From NCBI GenBank assembly GCA_022414725.1, contig CM039462.1, positions 97,346,963 through 97,410,962 on the forward strand: 64,000 nucleotides of DNA, read 5' to 3'. The DNA is from Microglena sp. YARC. Its lineage: Eukaryota > Chlorophyta > Chlorophyceae > Chlamydomonadales > Chlamydomonadaceae. The position numbers and the translations under genes are program-made. The notes beneath the pieces were generated by a model, which ran no database searches, was not told where the DNA came from, and saw only the letters and a list, made by a program, of their open reading frames with translations. This document shows, one piece after another, positions 1 to 10,815 of the stretch. The stretch's first letter is position 1; each line of letters opens with the position of its first letter.

Positions 1-180
1 TACGCCTTTCCACGGGGTGTGAGTTTGAAGGAATCGTTCGCTTGCACTGGGGTTGGTTACTGTGGGTTTTGGTTTCGCAGACCGCTACTGTGCCTAAGCT
101 CCGGCTACCGCGCGACAGCACGAAGGGAAGTTCTCAATCTCTGCCAAGGCGGCAGGTGCGATGGCAATGATGATGATATC

Positions 181-205
181 CCCCCCCCCCCCCCCCCCCC
201 CCCCC
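181..205. repeat. poly-C tract followed by CA-rich simple repeat
   Basis: A run of about 25 C is followed by CACACA and CCACCC simple sequence to about 240. Nothing coding is recognisable in 1-240. The length of such homopolymers in the assembly is unreliable. Confidence 0.9.
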
Positions 206-246
206 ACACACACACACCCACCCCACCCATCCACCCACCCCTATTG

Positions 247-1134
247 GTGGTTAGCCCCAGTGAAAGCAAACAGGCTGGCCCCCTCAACCTCAAGCCTCGT
301 AATAAGGCGTACTATTGATTTATTTATGGTTGGGTAAGCACGGAGGGAAGTTCCAATTTAATTTAAAAATCATTTAATTTAGAGACTCACTAACTACCTT
401 GCTCCGGTCACAACACTCATTGCTAGGGGTCGGCTATCTTTTATAATATTAGTCCGTATTAGTGAATAAATAATTAATATAACCCATTGTATAATATTAG
501 TCGAACGAGCCGTCTCACCAGAATTTTGAATTTATTTGAAAACATATTATTATTGTGACACTATAAATAATATTAGTTAATATTAGTTTTTCAAACACTA
601 ATATTAGTTGCCGTTCCCTACTCATTGCGAGGCTCAAAGCCAACACCTGACGCACCTTGCCGCAATTGTAGCACTATTGCCAAGACTCTGCTGATTGCTG
701 ATTACGGGTTCCCTTGGATTCCTTCGGATTCCTTTACATAGGACTCGAGCCGTTCCTCCAATAACTTTAGATAGACGTTGTAACATAGTCATAGTTGCTT
801 CCTTATATTTCAATGTAATAACTAAGCAACATTTCAGTTTTTTTCCCCCGACTATATGGAATTTGAGGGAGGTCTTGCCACCGTCCACTTCCTTAGGAAT
901 GTTGGTAGAATTTTTATTTATATCAGCATCAGCTAGAGCTATGGAATTTTGATAAGTCAAGACGCCTAGGTGGCAAGTCAGGTCTGAAATTATGAGCCTA
1001 GCAATGGGAAAGATTGAGTATGCTTGTTCTGTTTTGATTGTTTGGGGTTCAGTTGCAAATAGATAAATAGTGCGCCTTATTACGAGGCGTGAGGGTGAGG
1101 GGGACAGCCCGTTTGCTTGCACTGGGTCCAACCA
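247..1134. mobile_element. putative DNA-transposon-like element with ~70-bp inverted ends
   Basis: The segment near 247-315 (key motif GCAAACAGGCTGGCCCCCTC, then CCTCGTAATAAGGCG) recurs inverted at 1065-1134, with roughly 85% matching by eye. The two ends enclose about 750 bp that includes very AT-rich sequence with repeated TAATATTAG motifs (420-610). A minus-strand open frame (about 634-1131, 165 codons, TTG start inside the right end) has no family signature I recognise. No clear target duplication was seen. A third partial copy of the end motif lies at 30-60, so the true element may be larger. Confidence 0.5.
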
Positions 1135-1144
1135 CCCCCAATTG

Positions 1145-1590
1145 TGCTTGGTACCACCAGAACTTGAACTTGGTTACATAGCTTCAGCCAGCAATTTGCC
1201 TTCTCACCGTCTGTGGACGGAGTCAACATGGATAGTAGCATAAACACTGCTACAACACACTCCTAATCATGCTTGACACCACCAGAACTTGAACTTGGTT
1301 GCATAGCTTTAGCCAGCAATTTGGCTGCTCACCGTCTGTGGACGGAGTCAACATGGATAGCAGCATAAACACTACTACAACACCCTCCCAATCATGCTTG
1401 ACACCACCAGAACTTGAACTTGGTTGCATAGCTTCAGCCAGCAATTTGCCTTCTCACTGTCTGTGGACGGAGTCAACATGGATAGCAGCATAAACACTAC
1501 TACAACACCCTCCCAATCATGCTTGGTACCACCATAACTTGAACTTGGTTACATAGCTTTAGCCAGCAATTTGGCTGCTCGCCGTACCAC
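1145..1590 (+). repeat. ~120-bp direct repeat, about 3.5 copies, carrying a dispersed hairpin motif
   Basis: Each unit holds CTTGAACTTGGTTACATAGC, then CAGCCAGCAATTTGGCTG, then a conserved stretch ending in ACACCCTCCCAATCATGCTT. CAGCCAGCAATTTGGCTG can fold into a six-base-pair stem. The same roughly 50-bp block occurs alone near 16947-17000 and 25948-26000, so it is a dispersed repeat that was locally tandemised here. Confidence 0.8.
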
Positions 1591-1619
1591 CAGTCTGATC
1601 TAACTTCTTTTCCGTTTGA

Positions 1620-2915
1620 GTATCACTGTAGGTGTGTGTGTATGTGGAGGGGTGTGTGTGAATGTGGAAGTTTGTGTGTGTATGTGGAGGGATGTGTGTT
1701 TATGTGGATGGGTGTGTGTTTGTGTGGATGGGTGTGTGTTTGTGTGGATGTGGAGGTGTGTGTATATGCAGAGGGGTGTATCTGTATGTGGAGGGATGTG
1801 TGTTTATGTGGATGGGTGTGTGTTTGTGTGGATGGGTGTGTGTTTGTGTGGATGGGTGTGTGTTTGTGTGTATGTGGAGGTGTGTGTATATGCAGAGGGG
1901 TGTGTCTGTATGTGGAGGGGTACGTGTGAAAGTGGAGATGTGTGTATGTGGAGGGATGTGTGTATATGTGGAGGTGTGTGTGAATGTGGTGGTGTGTGTG
2001 TATGTGAAGAGGTGTGTGTATGTGGAGGGGTGTGTATATGCAGAGGGGTGTGTCTGTATGTGGAGGGGGACGTGTGAAAGTGGAGATGTGTGTATGTGGA
2101 GGTGTGTGTATATGCAGAGGGGTGTGTCTGTATGTGGAGGGGTACGTGTGAAAGTGGAGATGTGTGTATATGGAGGGATGTGTGTGTATGTGGAGGTGTG
2201 TGTGAATGTGGTGGTGTGTGTGTACGTTAAGAGGTGTGTGTATGTGGAGGGGTGTGTATATGCAGAGGGGTGTGTCTGTATGTGGAGGGGTACGTGTGAA
2301 AGTGGAGATGTGTGTATGTGGAGGGATGTGTGTGTCTGTGGAGGTGTGTGTGTATGTGAAGGTGTGTGTGAATGTGGAGGTGTGTGTATGTGAAGAGTTG
2401 TGTGAATGTTGAGGTGTGTGTGAATGTGGAGGGGTGTGTATGTGGAGGGGTGTGTATTTGGAGGTGTGTGTGTTTGTGTGGAGGTGTGTGTGTGAATGTG
2501 GAGGTGTGTGTGTGTGAATGTGGAGGTGTGTGCGTATGTCAAGGTGTGTGTGTATGTGGAGGGGTCTGTGTATGTGGAGGGGTCTGTGTATGTGGAGGGG
2601 TCTGTGTATGTGGAGGGGTGTATGTGTATATGGAGGGGTGTGTGTATGTGGAGGTGTGGGTGGGTGTGAATGTGGAGGGGTGTGTATGTGGAGGTGTGGG
2701 TGTGTATTTGGAGGTGGGTGGGTGGGTGTGAATGTGGAGGTGTGGGTGTATGTTGAGGTGTGCATGTACGTTGAGGTGTGTGTGTTTGTGTGGAGGTGTG
2801 TGTATATGTGGAGGTATGTGTGTGTATGTGGAGGTATGTGTGTGTATGTGGAGGTGTGTGTGTGTGAATGTGAATGTGGAGGGGTGTGTGCATGTGGAGG
2901 GGTGTGTGTGTGGCT
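1620..2915 (+). repeat. GT-rich imperfect array (GTGTGTATGTGGAGG-like)
   Basis: About 1.3 kb of variants of a 14-24 base motif GTGTGTATGTGGAGGG. Several frames on both strands stay open simply because the motif lacks stops; none looks like a protein. The opposite-sense CA-rich array begins after the inverted repeat at 2915-3215, so the two arrays are in inverted relation. Confidence 0.85.
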
Positions 2916-3215
2916 TATTTGTTTTTGTAAATTCGACGCTGAAGCAGGCTGAAGTCTTCTAGGCAGCTCCCTGTTCCCATCCTTGGGCCAAACCCAAAGC
3001 TTGTAGTGTGTCTAAAAGCTGGCATGATAGGCATTCCAATGCAGCTGCAATCTTTGGGCTTGACTCGTTTGCTAGCTAATGGAGCTGGGTGGAAGCTGCT
3101 ACGCATAGCCCCAAACAGAAACAGTGATGGGCATTGCTGCTCATTCACCATCTCAGCATTTTTACCGGCATCTTGAGACTTCAACCTGCTTCAGCGTCGA
3201 ATTTACACACAAAAA
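2915..3215. repeat. inverted repeat enclosing a foldback-type MITE copy
   Basis: GTAAATTCGACGCTGAAGCA near 2927 is matched by its inverse near 3190-3207, giving arms of about 35 bp. Inside, 2953-3126 is a decayed member of the family also seen at 51613-51800 and 56600-56788: it has TTCTAGGCAGCTCCCTG at one end, a GGGCCAAACCCAAAG core, and GAAGCTGCTAC followed by AAACAGTG at the other. Confidence 0.6.
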
Positions 3216-3219
3216 TAAG

Positions 3220-3482
3220 CCACACACACACAAACATCCTCCACACACACACACACACACACACACCTCCACACACACACCCCACACCCCACACACACAC
3301 CTCACACCCCTCCTCCCCTCCCTCTGCAGTCTCTCGGAGATGGGACCGGGCTAAGCATGGACTTGGCCAACAACAACACCCCTCCACACACACACACACA
3401 CACACCCCTCCACCCCTCCCTCTGCAGTCTCTCGGATATGGGACCGGGCTAAGCATGGACTTGGGCAACAGCTTCACCCCTC

Positions 3483-3513
<31 letters not shown>

Positions 3514-3751
3514 GCACACATGCACCCCTCCCTCTGCAGTCTCTCGGAGATGGGACCGGACTAAGCATGGACTTGGGCAACAGCTTCACCCCTCCACACA
3601 CACACACACACACACATACACACACCTCCACCCCTCCCTCTGCAGTCTCTCGGAGATGGGACCGGACTAAGCATGGACTTGGGCAACAGCTTCACCCCTC
3701 CACACACACACACACATACACTTACACACACCTCCACCCCTCCCTCTGCAG
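3220..3751 (+). repeat. acceptor-side exon-edge ladder of unknown gene A
   Basis: CA-rich microsatellite alternates with about five copies of a block reading CCCTCCCTCTGCAG, then TCTCGGAGATGGGACCGG, then CTAAGCATGGACTTGGGCAA. The last copy (from about 3741) continues into a long open exon; the earlier ones (near 3328, 3423, 3533, 3637) break off into microsatellite. Each copy carries its own pyrimidine tract and AG. Confidence 0.8.
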
Positions 3752-4030
3752 TCTCTCGGAGATGGGACCGGACTAAGCATGGACTTGGGCAACAGCAACG
3801 GATTGCGCTTTGGATCGGGGGCTTGTCCCCCCGGGGGTCTGCCCTCCCTACTCAGCGGCCTCAGCGGCCCAGGCAGCGCAGCCGGGATTTTCCTGGGTAG
3901 CGGGGACTTGTCCCGGCTGCAGACGCAGGGAGGTATGGGCGCCTTTTGGGGCGGCAGCGGAAGCGACGTGGGGGCGAATCAACGAGGAGGTTTATTGGGG
4001 CTAGGTGCTTTAGATAAAAACTTGACTGAG
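3752..4030 (+). CDS. exon of unrecognised gene A (Gly/Ser/Leu-rich protein)
   Basis: This 279-nt block (93 codons, no stop) lies between a CTCTGCAG acceptor and a GAG|GTGAGA donor, with phase 0 at both ends. The peptide starts SLGDGTGLSMDLGN, is rich in Gly, Ser and Leu (for example LPSLLSGLSGPGSAAG), and ends ALDKNLTE. It resembles a low-complexity regulatory linker rather than an enzyme domain, and I do not recognise a family. Both edges are repeated many times in the flanking introns, acceptor copies to the left and donor copies to the right, which is strong indirect support for the exon limits. The joint phase with the exon at 6068-6188 suggests one transcript. Confidence 0.6.
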
Positions 4031-4042
4031 GTGAGACCAAAC

Positions 4043-4127
<85 letters not shown>

Positions 4128-4910
4128 GTCTGTTATTATTATTACTGTAATTATTGTTATTGTTATTAGGAGCTTCAGGTACAAACTGAACTGAGGTGAG
4201 ACCAAATTAATATCATCATTTCAAAGGCGCTTTAGAAACAGACTTAACTGAGGTGGGACCAAATTAATGTCATTATTTCAAAGGCGCTTTATATACAAAC
4301 TTAACTGAGGTGAGTCATTTTGTTTTTATGAAAGCGCTTTAGATAAAAAAATTATTGAGGTGAGACCAAATTATCATTATTTTTCTTTCAAAGGCGCTTC
4401 ATATACAAACTTAACCGAGGTGAGACCTTTTTTTTGTATGAAAGCGCTTAAGATAAAAACAAATTTAGGTGAGACCAAATTATCATTATTTTTATTGTTA
4501 TGAAAGCGCTTTAGATACAAACTAAACTGCGGTGAGGCCAAATTAATATCATTATTTCAAAAGCGCATTAGATACAGACTTGACTGAGGTGAAACCAAAT
4601 TAATGTCATTATTTCAAAGGCGCTTTAGATACAAACTTGACTGAGGTGAGACCAAATTATTTTTATTTTTATGAAAGCGCTGTATATCAAAATTTTACTG
4701 AGGTGAGACCAAATGATCAATATTTTTATTTTTATTTTTATGAAAGCGCTTTAGATACAAACTTAACTGAGGTGATCCCAAATTATCAATATTTTTATTT
4801 TTATGAAAGCGCTTTACATTCAAACTTAACTGAGGTGAGATCAAATGATTATCATTCTTTTAAAGGCGCTTTAGATTAAAACTTAACTGAGGGGAGACCA
4901 AATTATCCTA
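4031..4910 (+). repeat. donor-side exon-edge ladder and (TTA)n microsatellite
   Basis: A (TTA)n tract of about 85 bp (4042-4126) is followed by about a dozen copies, spaced 55-65 bp, of GCGCTTTAGATACAAACTTA, then ACTGAGGTGAGACCAAAT. This is the 3' end of the preceding exon plus its splice donor, with decaying copies to about 4900. Confidence 0.85.
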
Positions 4911-4914
4911 TCAA

Positions 4915-6067
4915 AATTGTCCATCACCTAATCCAAATTGCCCCTAACCCTATCCAAACTGTCCATCAACTTATCCAAATTGTCCCTGACCCTATCCAAA
5001 CTGTCCACCACCTTATCCAAATTGTCCCTGACCCTATCCAAACTGTCCACCACCTTATCCAAATTGTCCCTGACCCTATCCAAACTGTCTACCACCTTAT
5101 CCAAATTGTCCCTGACCCTATCCAAACTGTCCACCACCTTCTCCAAATTGTCCCTGACCCTATCCAAACTGTCCACCACCTTCTCCAAATTGTCCCTGAC
5201 CCTATCCAAACTGTCCATCACCTTCTCCAAATTGTCCCTGACCCTATCCAAACTGTCCATCACCTTCTCCAAATTGTCCCTGACCCTATCCAAACTGTCT
5301 ATCACCTTCTCCAAATTGTCCCTGACCCTATCCAAACTGTCTATCACCTTCTCCAAATTGTCCCTGACCCTATCCAAACTGTCTACCACCCATAGGTGCA
5401 CTCACCCTATCCAAATTGCGCATGGGGGTCCTACACCCTAACCAACTGTACAAAGGTGCACTCACCCTATCAAAATAGTGTATGTGGTTGCTACACCCTA
5501 TCAAAATAGTGTGTGGGTGTCTTAAACCCCATCCACATGGTACATGGGGGTCCTACACCCTATCCACATTGTCCATAGCTGCACTCACCCTATCAACATA
5601 GTGTGTGGGCTTGCTACACCCTATCCAAATTGTGTGTGGTTGTCTTACACCCCATCCACATGGTACATGGGGGTCCTACACCCTATCCACATTGTCCATA
5701 GCTGCACTCACCCTATCAAAACTGTTCTCGCCCTTTCCAAATTGTCTGTGGGTGCCTTACACCCTAACCACATTGTACACAGGTGCACTCACCCTATCAA
5801 AATAGTGTGTGGGGTTCCTATACCCTATCCAAATTGTGCATGGAGGTCCTACACCCCATCCTCATTGTACATGGGGGTCCTACACCCTACAACCTACACC
5901 CTATCCACATTGACCATAGCTGCAATCACCCTATTAAAACTGTTCCTCACCCTTTCCAAATTTTGTGTTGGATTTCCACATGCTCTCATCATTGTACATA
6001 GCAACACTCACCATGTCAAAACTGTCCCTCGCCCTTTTCAAATTTTGTGTGGGTGCCCTTCATGCAG
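4915..6067 (+). repeat. CCTATCCAAATTGTCC minisatellite grading into an acceptor-side repeat
   Basis: From 4920 to 5395 a 36-bp unit (CCAAATTGTCCCTGACCCTA and variants) repeats about 12 times. From 5400 to 6060 longer units of roughly 60 bp contain TTCCAAATTTTGTGTGGGTG, the same string that lies just upstream of the acceptor at 6067. Both strands have open frames here, which I read as by-products. Confidence 0.8.
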
Positions 6068-6188
6068 AACGGAATGAACAAGCGAATGAAGCTTGAAAAC
6101 GGAGTAGACCTGGCGTCGTCTGCTGATGCTTCGGGAGCTCAGCAGCTACTGGGGTCGCTAGGGAATCAGGCCTGGATGGGACCTACAG
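6068..6188 (+). CDS. exon of unrecognised gene A
   Basis: A 121-nt open block follows CCCTTCATGCAG and ends at CCTACAG|GTGTGG. It is phase 0 at the start and phase 1 at the end, so it can follow the exon at 3752-4030. The peptide is NGMNKRMKLENGVDLASSAD, then ASGAQQLLGSLGNQAWMGPT; no family is recognised. Its 3' edge is repeated downstream at least four times, as for other exons in this window. The donor is GTGTGG, a weak match, so the end could differ. Confidence 0.5.
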
Positions 6189-6860
6189 GTGTGGTCATGA
6201 TAAGGACGCCAGTGTTTTTCTTTTGGGCTACTAAGCCCTTCCCTTTGCTAGCCACTGGGCTAAACCCACTGGGCTAAACCCACTGGGCTGAACCCACTGG
6301 GCTAAACCCACTGGGCTAAAGGTACCAGGGGCACTGGTAAGCTGGTGCTGCTGATGCTGCGGGAGCTCAGCAGCTACCGGGGTCGCTAGGGAATCAGACC
6401 TGGATGGGGCCCTCAGGTGTGGTCATGATAGGGATGCCAAGTGTTTTTCTTTTGAGCTACTAGGTCCTTCCCTTTGCTAGCCACTGGGGTGAATCCAAAG
6501 ATATCAGGAGCGTTGGTAAGCTGGTGCTTTTGATGCTGCGGATACTCAGCAGCTACTGGGGTCGCTAGGGGGATCAGGCCTGGATGGGACCTGCAGGTCT
6601 GGTCATGATAGGGACACCAGGTATTTTTATTTTGAGCAATTTGTAGCAGCTTCTAGGCACCTTCTTGACCTTGCCATGGCTGCTGATGCCCCAGGTGCTC
6701 AGCAGCTATTGGGGGCGCTAGGGAATCAGGGGTTGGGGGTAGGGTGATGCTGCGGGAGCTCAGCAGCTACTGGGGTTCCTTGATGGGGATTTTTTTTTGC
6801 TCGGGGATTTTCTTGATAGGAGATTGTTCATGACAGGCGATTTTTCTTTTGAGCTACTAA
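6189..6860 (+). repeat. exon-edge copies mixed with foldback-MITE fragments
   Basis: Copies of GAGCTCAGCAGCTACTGGGG plus GTCGCTAGGGAATCAG lie near 6342-6415, 6520-6600, 6676-6735 and 6746-6780. Between them are repeats of TTTTTCTTTTGAGCTACTA and CCACTGGGCTAAACCCA, which match the ends and core of the foldback family at 51613 and 56600. Confidence 0.65.
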
Positions 6861-7085
6861 GCCCTGGAGGGGTGTGTGTGTGTCCTGGAGGGGGGTGTGT
6901 GTCCTGGAGGGGGGTGTGGAGGGGTGTGTGTGTGTCCTGGAGGGGTGTGTGTGTGTAGGGGTGTGTGTGTGTGGAGGTGTGTGTGTGTCCTGGAGGGGTG
7001 TATGCGTGTGTGTAGGGGTGTGTGTGTGTGTGTAGGGGTGTGTGTGTGTGGAGGGGTGTGTGTGTGTGTGGAGGGGTGGGGGTAC
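6861..7085 (+). repeat. GTGTGTCCTGGAGGGG simple array
   Basis: GT-rich repeat with recurring TCCTGGAGGGG. A closely similar array recurs at 10345-10815. Confidence 0.85.
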
Positions 7086-7146
7086 TCGCGTGTGGTAGTA
7101 CGCTTTTGCCGGCGTCTTTTTGCAATGGGGCGCGGGATTTTTGCAA

Positions 7147-7632
7147 TCGGCCAGGGGCCTGCCTATTTTGTGTGCATCGATGACGCCCTTAAACGATTCC
7201 ACAGCATTGTTGTCTGTTCGATAGGATATCAGGTATGCAGGAGGAGGATGCGAAAGAAAAAAACATGGCCTTGGGCACCTTACGTCTGCTCTACATTACC
7301 CTACAAAGCTGAAACTAGGCCAAACACCCCAGCTGCGCTTAAAGCGCGCTGCGCTAACACTCGATGATCCTGAGATACTTAACGGGGCATGCGATTTATC
7401 TACGGTCCAAGGACGTGGCTCGTTCTTCGCTGGAGTAGGAGCTGGTTCACATCTTGAGGAGGTGGGGATTGGCCTGGGCACGACTTTCGGCTGGCAACGC
7501 GCGTGCAACATTCGCAATCGCCAAGGGACGGCGATAGACCTACAGTTGCAAGGGACGCATATTTTATGCGGCTCGTTCTTCAGTGGAGTAGGCACTGCAA
7601 TCAGGTCGACGTTGAAGGAGGGAGTTAGCTAG
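7147..7632 (+). other. open frames of uncertain status with an internal duplication
   Basis: One frame from about 7151 reads YFVCIDDALKRFHSIVVCS and reaches a GTATGC donor-like site near 7230. Another frame stays open from about 7270 to a TAG at 7630-7632 and contains SFFAGVGAGSHLEEVG, then later SFFSGVGTAIRS. The DNA under these two motifs (about 7388-7460 and 7531-7600) is itself a decayed duplication sharing GGCTCGTTCTTC and TGGAGTAGG. The FFxGVG motif recalls motif I of cytosine-5 methyltransferases, but the other motifs are not visible, so I make no functional call. Confidence 0.25.
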
Positions 7633-7799
7633 GGCTCGACAGGAGGCAAAGCTCCCCAAATTCGTTCGCTATGAGTTGCTGCGCATATTCCGGAGTGTTA
7701 AGAGCGGTCTGACTCGCCAGAATATCGAACTGATAAACAATATTGCCCGGCAGGTGAGGGTAGGATGTTGCCGCAAGACCGACTGGTGGGAGTGGATGT

Positions 7800-9620
7800 A
7801 GATGTTGGGATGGAGAGAGGACTGGGAGGCAGACATGGGTTGGAGGGAGGGAGGGGGGGAGCAATGGCCCATGGTATGGAGGGGTGGGGGGCATGGGGTA
7901 AGGGGGAGGTGGGTGGGGTGGCCATGGGGTGGAGGGAGATGTTGGGGGCAGTCATGGGGTGGAGGGAGGTGTGTGGGGAAGCCATGGGGTGAAGGGAGGT
8001 GTGTGGGGAAGCCATGGGGTGGAGGGAGGTGTGTGGGGTGTCAATGGGGTGGAGGGAGGTGTGTGAGGTGGCCATGGGATGGAGTGAGGTGTGTGGGGTG
8101 TCCATGGGGTGGAGGGAGGTGTGTGGGGCAGCCATGGGGTGGAGGGAGAAGTGTGGGGCAGCCATGGGGTGGAGGGAGGTGTATGGGGTGGCCATGGGAT
8201 GGAGGAGGTGTGTGGGGGTGGCCATGGGGTGGAGGGAGGTGTGTGGGGTGGCCATGGGTGGAGGGAGGTGTGTGGGGCAGCCATGGGGTGGAGGGAGGTG
8301 TGAGGGGTGGCCATGGGGTGGAGGGAGGTGTGGGGGGCAGCCATGGGGTGGAGGGAGGTGTGTGGGGCAGCCATGGGGTGGAGGGAGGTGTGTGGGGTGT
8401 CCATGGGGTGGAGGGAGGTGTGTGGGGCAGCCATGGGGTGGAGGGAGGTGTGTGGGTTGGCCATGGGATGGAGTGAGGTGTGTGGGGCAGCCATGGGGTG
8501 GAGGGAGGTGTGTGGGGTGGCCATGGGGTGGATTGAGGTGTGTGGGATGTCCATGGGGTGGAGGGAGGTGTGTGTGGGGTGTCCATGGGGTGGAGGGAGG
8601 TGTGTGGGGGCAGCCATGGGGTGGAGGGAGGTGTGTGGGGTGGCCAAGGGATGGAGTGAGGTGTGTGGGTTGCCCATGGGGTGGAGGGAGGTGTGTGGGA
8701 TGGCCATGGGGTGGAGGGAGGTGTGTGGGGTGGCCATGGGGTGGAGGGAGGTGTGTGGGGCAGCCAAGGGGTGGAGGGAGGTGCGTAAGGCAGCCATGGG
8801 GTGGAGGGAGGTGTGTGTGTTGGGGGCAGGCATGTGGTCGAGGAACATGTTGGGGGTAGCCATGGGGTCGAGGGAGGTGTCATAGGTGGGGTGGAAGGAG
8901 GACTGGGGGCAGGCATGAATGTAGGTGTTGGGGCAAGCCATGGGGGGAGGGAGGCGTATGGGGTGGCCATAGGGTGGAGGGAGGGCCATGGGGTGTTGTG
9001 GGTACCCATAGGGTGGAGGGTGGACTGGGGGCCAGCCATGAATTGAGGTGTTGGGGTCAGCCATGGGGGGAGGGAGGTGTGAGTGGCAGCCATGGGGAGG
9101 AGGAAGTGTTGGGGCAGCCATGGGGTGGAGGGAGATGTTAGGAGCAGCCATGAGGTGGAGGGAGAAGTTAGGGGCAGCCATGAGGTGGAGGGAGGTGTTA
9201 GGGGCAGCCATGGGGTGGAGGAGGTGTTAGGGGCAGCCATGGGGTGGGGGGAGGTGTAAGGGGCAGCCATGGGGTGGAGGGAGGTGTTAGGGGCAGCCAT
9301 GGGGTGGGGGAGGTGTAAGGGCAGCCATGGGGTGGGAGGGAGGTGTTAGGAGCAGCCATGGGGTGGGGGAAGTGTAAGGAGAAGCCACGGGGGTGGAGGG
9401 AGGTGTTAGGGGCAGCCATGGGGCGGAGGGAGGACTGGGGGGGCAGCCATGAATGGAGGTGTTGGGGTCAGCCATGGGGGGGGGGGGGGGGGGGGGGGGG
9501 AAGGTGTGTGTGGGGTGTCCATGGGGTGGAGGGAGATGCGTGGGGCAGCCAGAAGGTGGAGGGAGGTGTCGTGGGCAGCCATGGGGTGGAAGTAGGACTG
9601 GGGGCCCTGTTGCTTTGCTA
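7800..9620 (+). repeat. 30-bp G-rich minisatellite (CCATGGGGTGGAGGGAGGTG)
   Basis: About 55 imperfect copies of a 30-bp unit, CCATGGGGTGGAGGGAGGTG plus TGTGGGGCAG. Because 30 is divisible by three, frames stay open for hundreds of codons on both strands without being genes. A G-run of about 24 bp sits at 9477-9500. Confidence 0.9.
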
Positions 9621-9633
9621 GTGTTACCATTAT

Positions 9634-9636
<3 letters not shown>

Positions 9637-9676
<40 letters not shown>

Positions 9677-9690
9677 CGTACATATATATA
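9637..9690 (+). repeat. (ATAG)n microsatellite
   Basis: About ten ATAG units followed by TACATATATATAG. Confidence 0.9.
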
Positions 9691-10344
9691 GATAAATACT
9701 TCAATCTTATATTTCATAAAGTAAACATGACTCCATTTATTTGTGTTTTGTATGTAGTTATAGCAGCATGCAGCATGATGCAGTTTGACATCAATAACAA
9801 TGCAAGTGAAAAAAGTCTCTTTTGATGGGTGATTCTTGATGGTGGTTTTGATACTGGGTTTTCGGAGATAGTCTTTTTAATTTCCTATAACATATATATT
9901 TAGTCTCAATAAGCATTGTGTACACCTATATGGCTATATTAAAGTGTAGTGTTATGGAAATTTGCCCATGAATTCTTGCCAATAATCCATAGTTAGGTTG
10001 GGGTTAAGAGTGGGGGAGGACCAGGCAAATTTACATGTGTGCAGGACTTAGGTGATTTTGTAAAGTGATGTCTGATTCGTTTTTTGATAGTAATTTTTGA
10101 AGATAGTGATTAAATAGTCTCAATGCGCATAATGTAAACCTCTATTGAAGCGTAGTGTTAGGCAAATTTGCCCACGCATATTTGCCGATGGCCCAAAGTA
10201 AGGATGAGATTTAGGGGGGTGCAGGCCAGGCAATCTTGCAGATGCAAATTTGCAATTGCAAATTTGCATGTGTACAGGCCTTCGGCCTGTACACACACAA
10301 CTTTTGCCGGCCGTTGGCCTGTAAACACAAACAGAATATTCGCC
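9691..10344. other. non-repetitive spacer, no gene seen
   Basis: AT-moderate sequence without a convincing exon. Two related blocks (about 9925-10000 and 10115-10200) share CTCAATAAGC/CTCAATGCGC, AAGTGTAGTGTTA and AAATTTGCCCA, indicating an old local duplication of roughly 190 bp. A GCAAATTTGCAATTGCAAAT palindromic stretch lies near 10247-10270. Confidence 0.5.
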
Positions 10345-10815
10345 GTGTGTGGAGGGGTGTGTGTGTGTGGAGGGGTGTGAGTGTCCTGGAGGGGGGTGTG
10401 TGTGTGGAGGGTGCGGTGTGTGTGTCCTGGAGGGGGTGAGAGCGTGTGCGAGGAGGGGCGTGTGTGTGTGGAGGGTGTGTGTGTTTCCTGGAGGGGGGTG
10501 GTGTGTCCTGGAGGGTGTGTGTGTGTTGTGGAGCGGAGTGGTGTGTGTCCTGGAGGGGTTGTGTGTGTCCTGGACCGGTGAGGTTGTCTGGAGGGGTGTG
10601 TGTGAATGCCCTGTCCTGGAGGTGTGTGGGTATCTTTGTGGTCCTGGACGGGTGTGTGTGTGGGTGTCCTGGAGGTGTGATGTGTGGAGAAGGGTGTGTG
10701 TGTGTCGTGGAGGGGTGTGTGTGAATGAGGAGGTGTGTGTGTGTTTAGGGGGGGGGGGGAGGGGTGTGTGTGTGTTTAGGGGGGGGGGGGGTGTCCTGGA
10801 GGGTGTGGGTGTAAA
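10345..10815 (+). repeat. GTGTGTCCTGGAGGGG array
   Basis: Same motif as 6861-7085, with two G-runs of about 10-14 near 10748 and 10780. Confidence 0.85.

Noticed and set aside
1623..2893. Open frames of 380-397 codons (His/Thr/Pro-rich) on the minus strand
   Set aside because: They lie in a GT/CA microsatellite where all frames lack stops; composition is pure repeat translation.
7698..9300. Long open frames of up to 419 codons over the CCATGG minisatellite
   Set aside because: The unit is 30 bp and stop-free in several frames on both strands, so open length carries no information.
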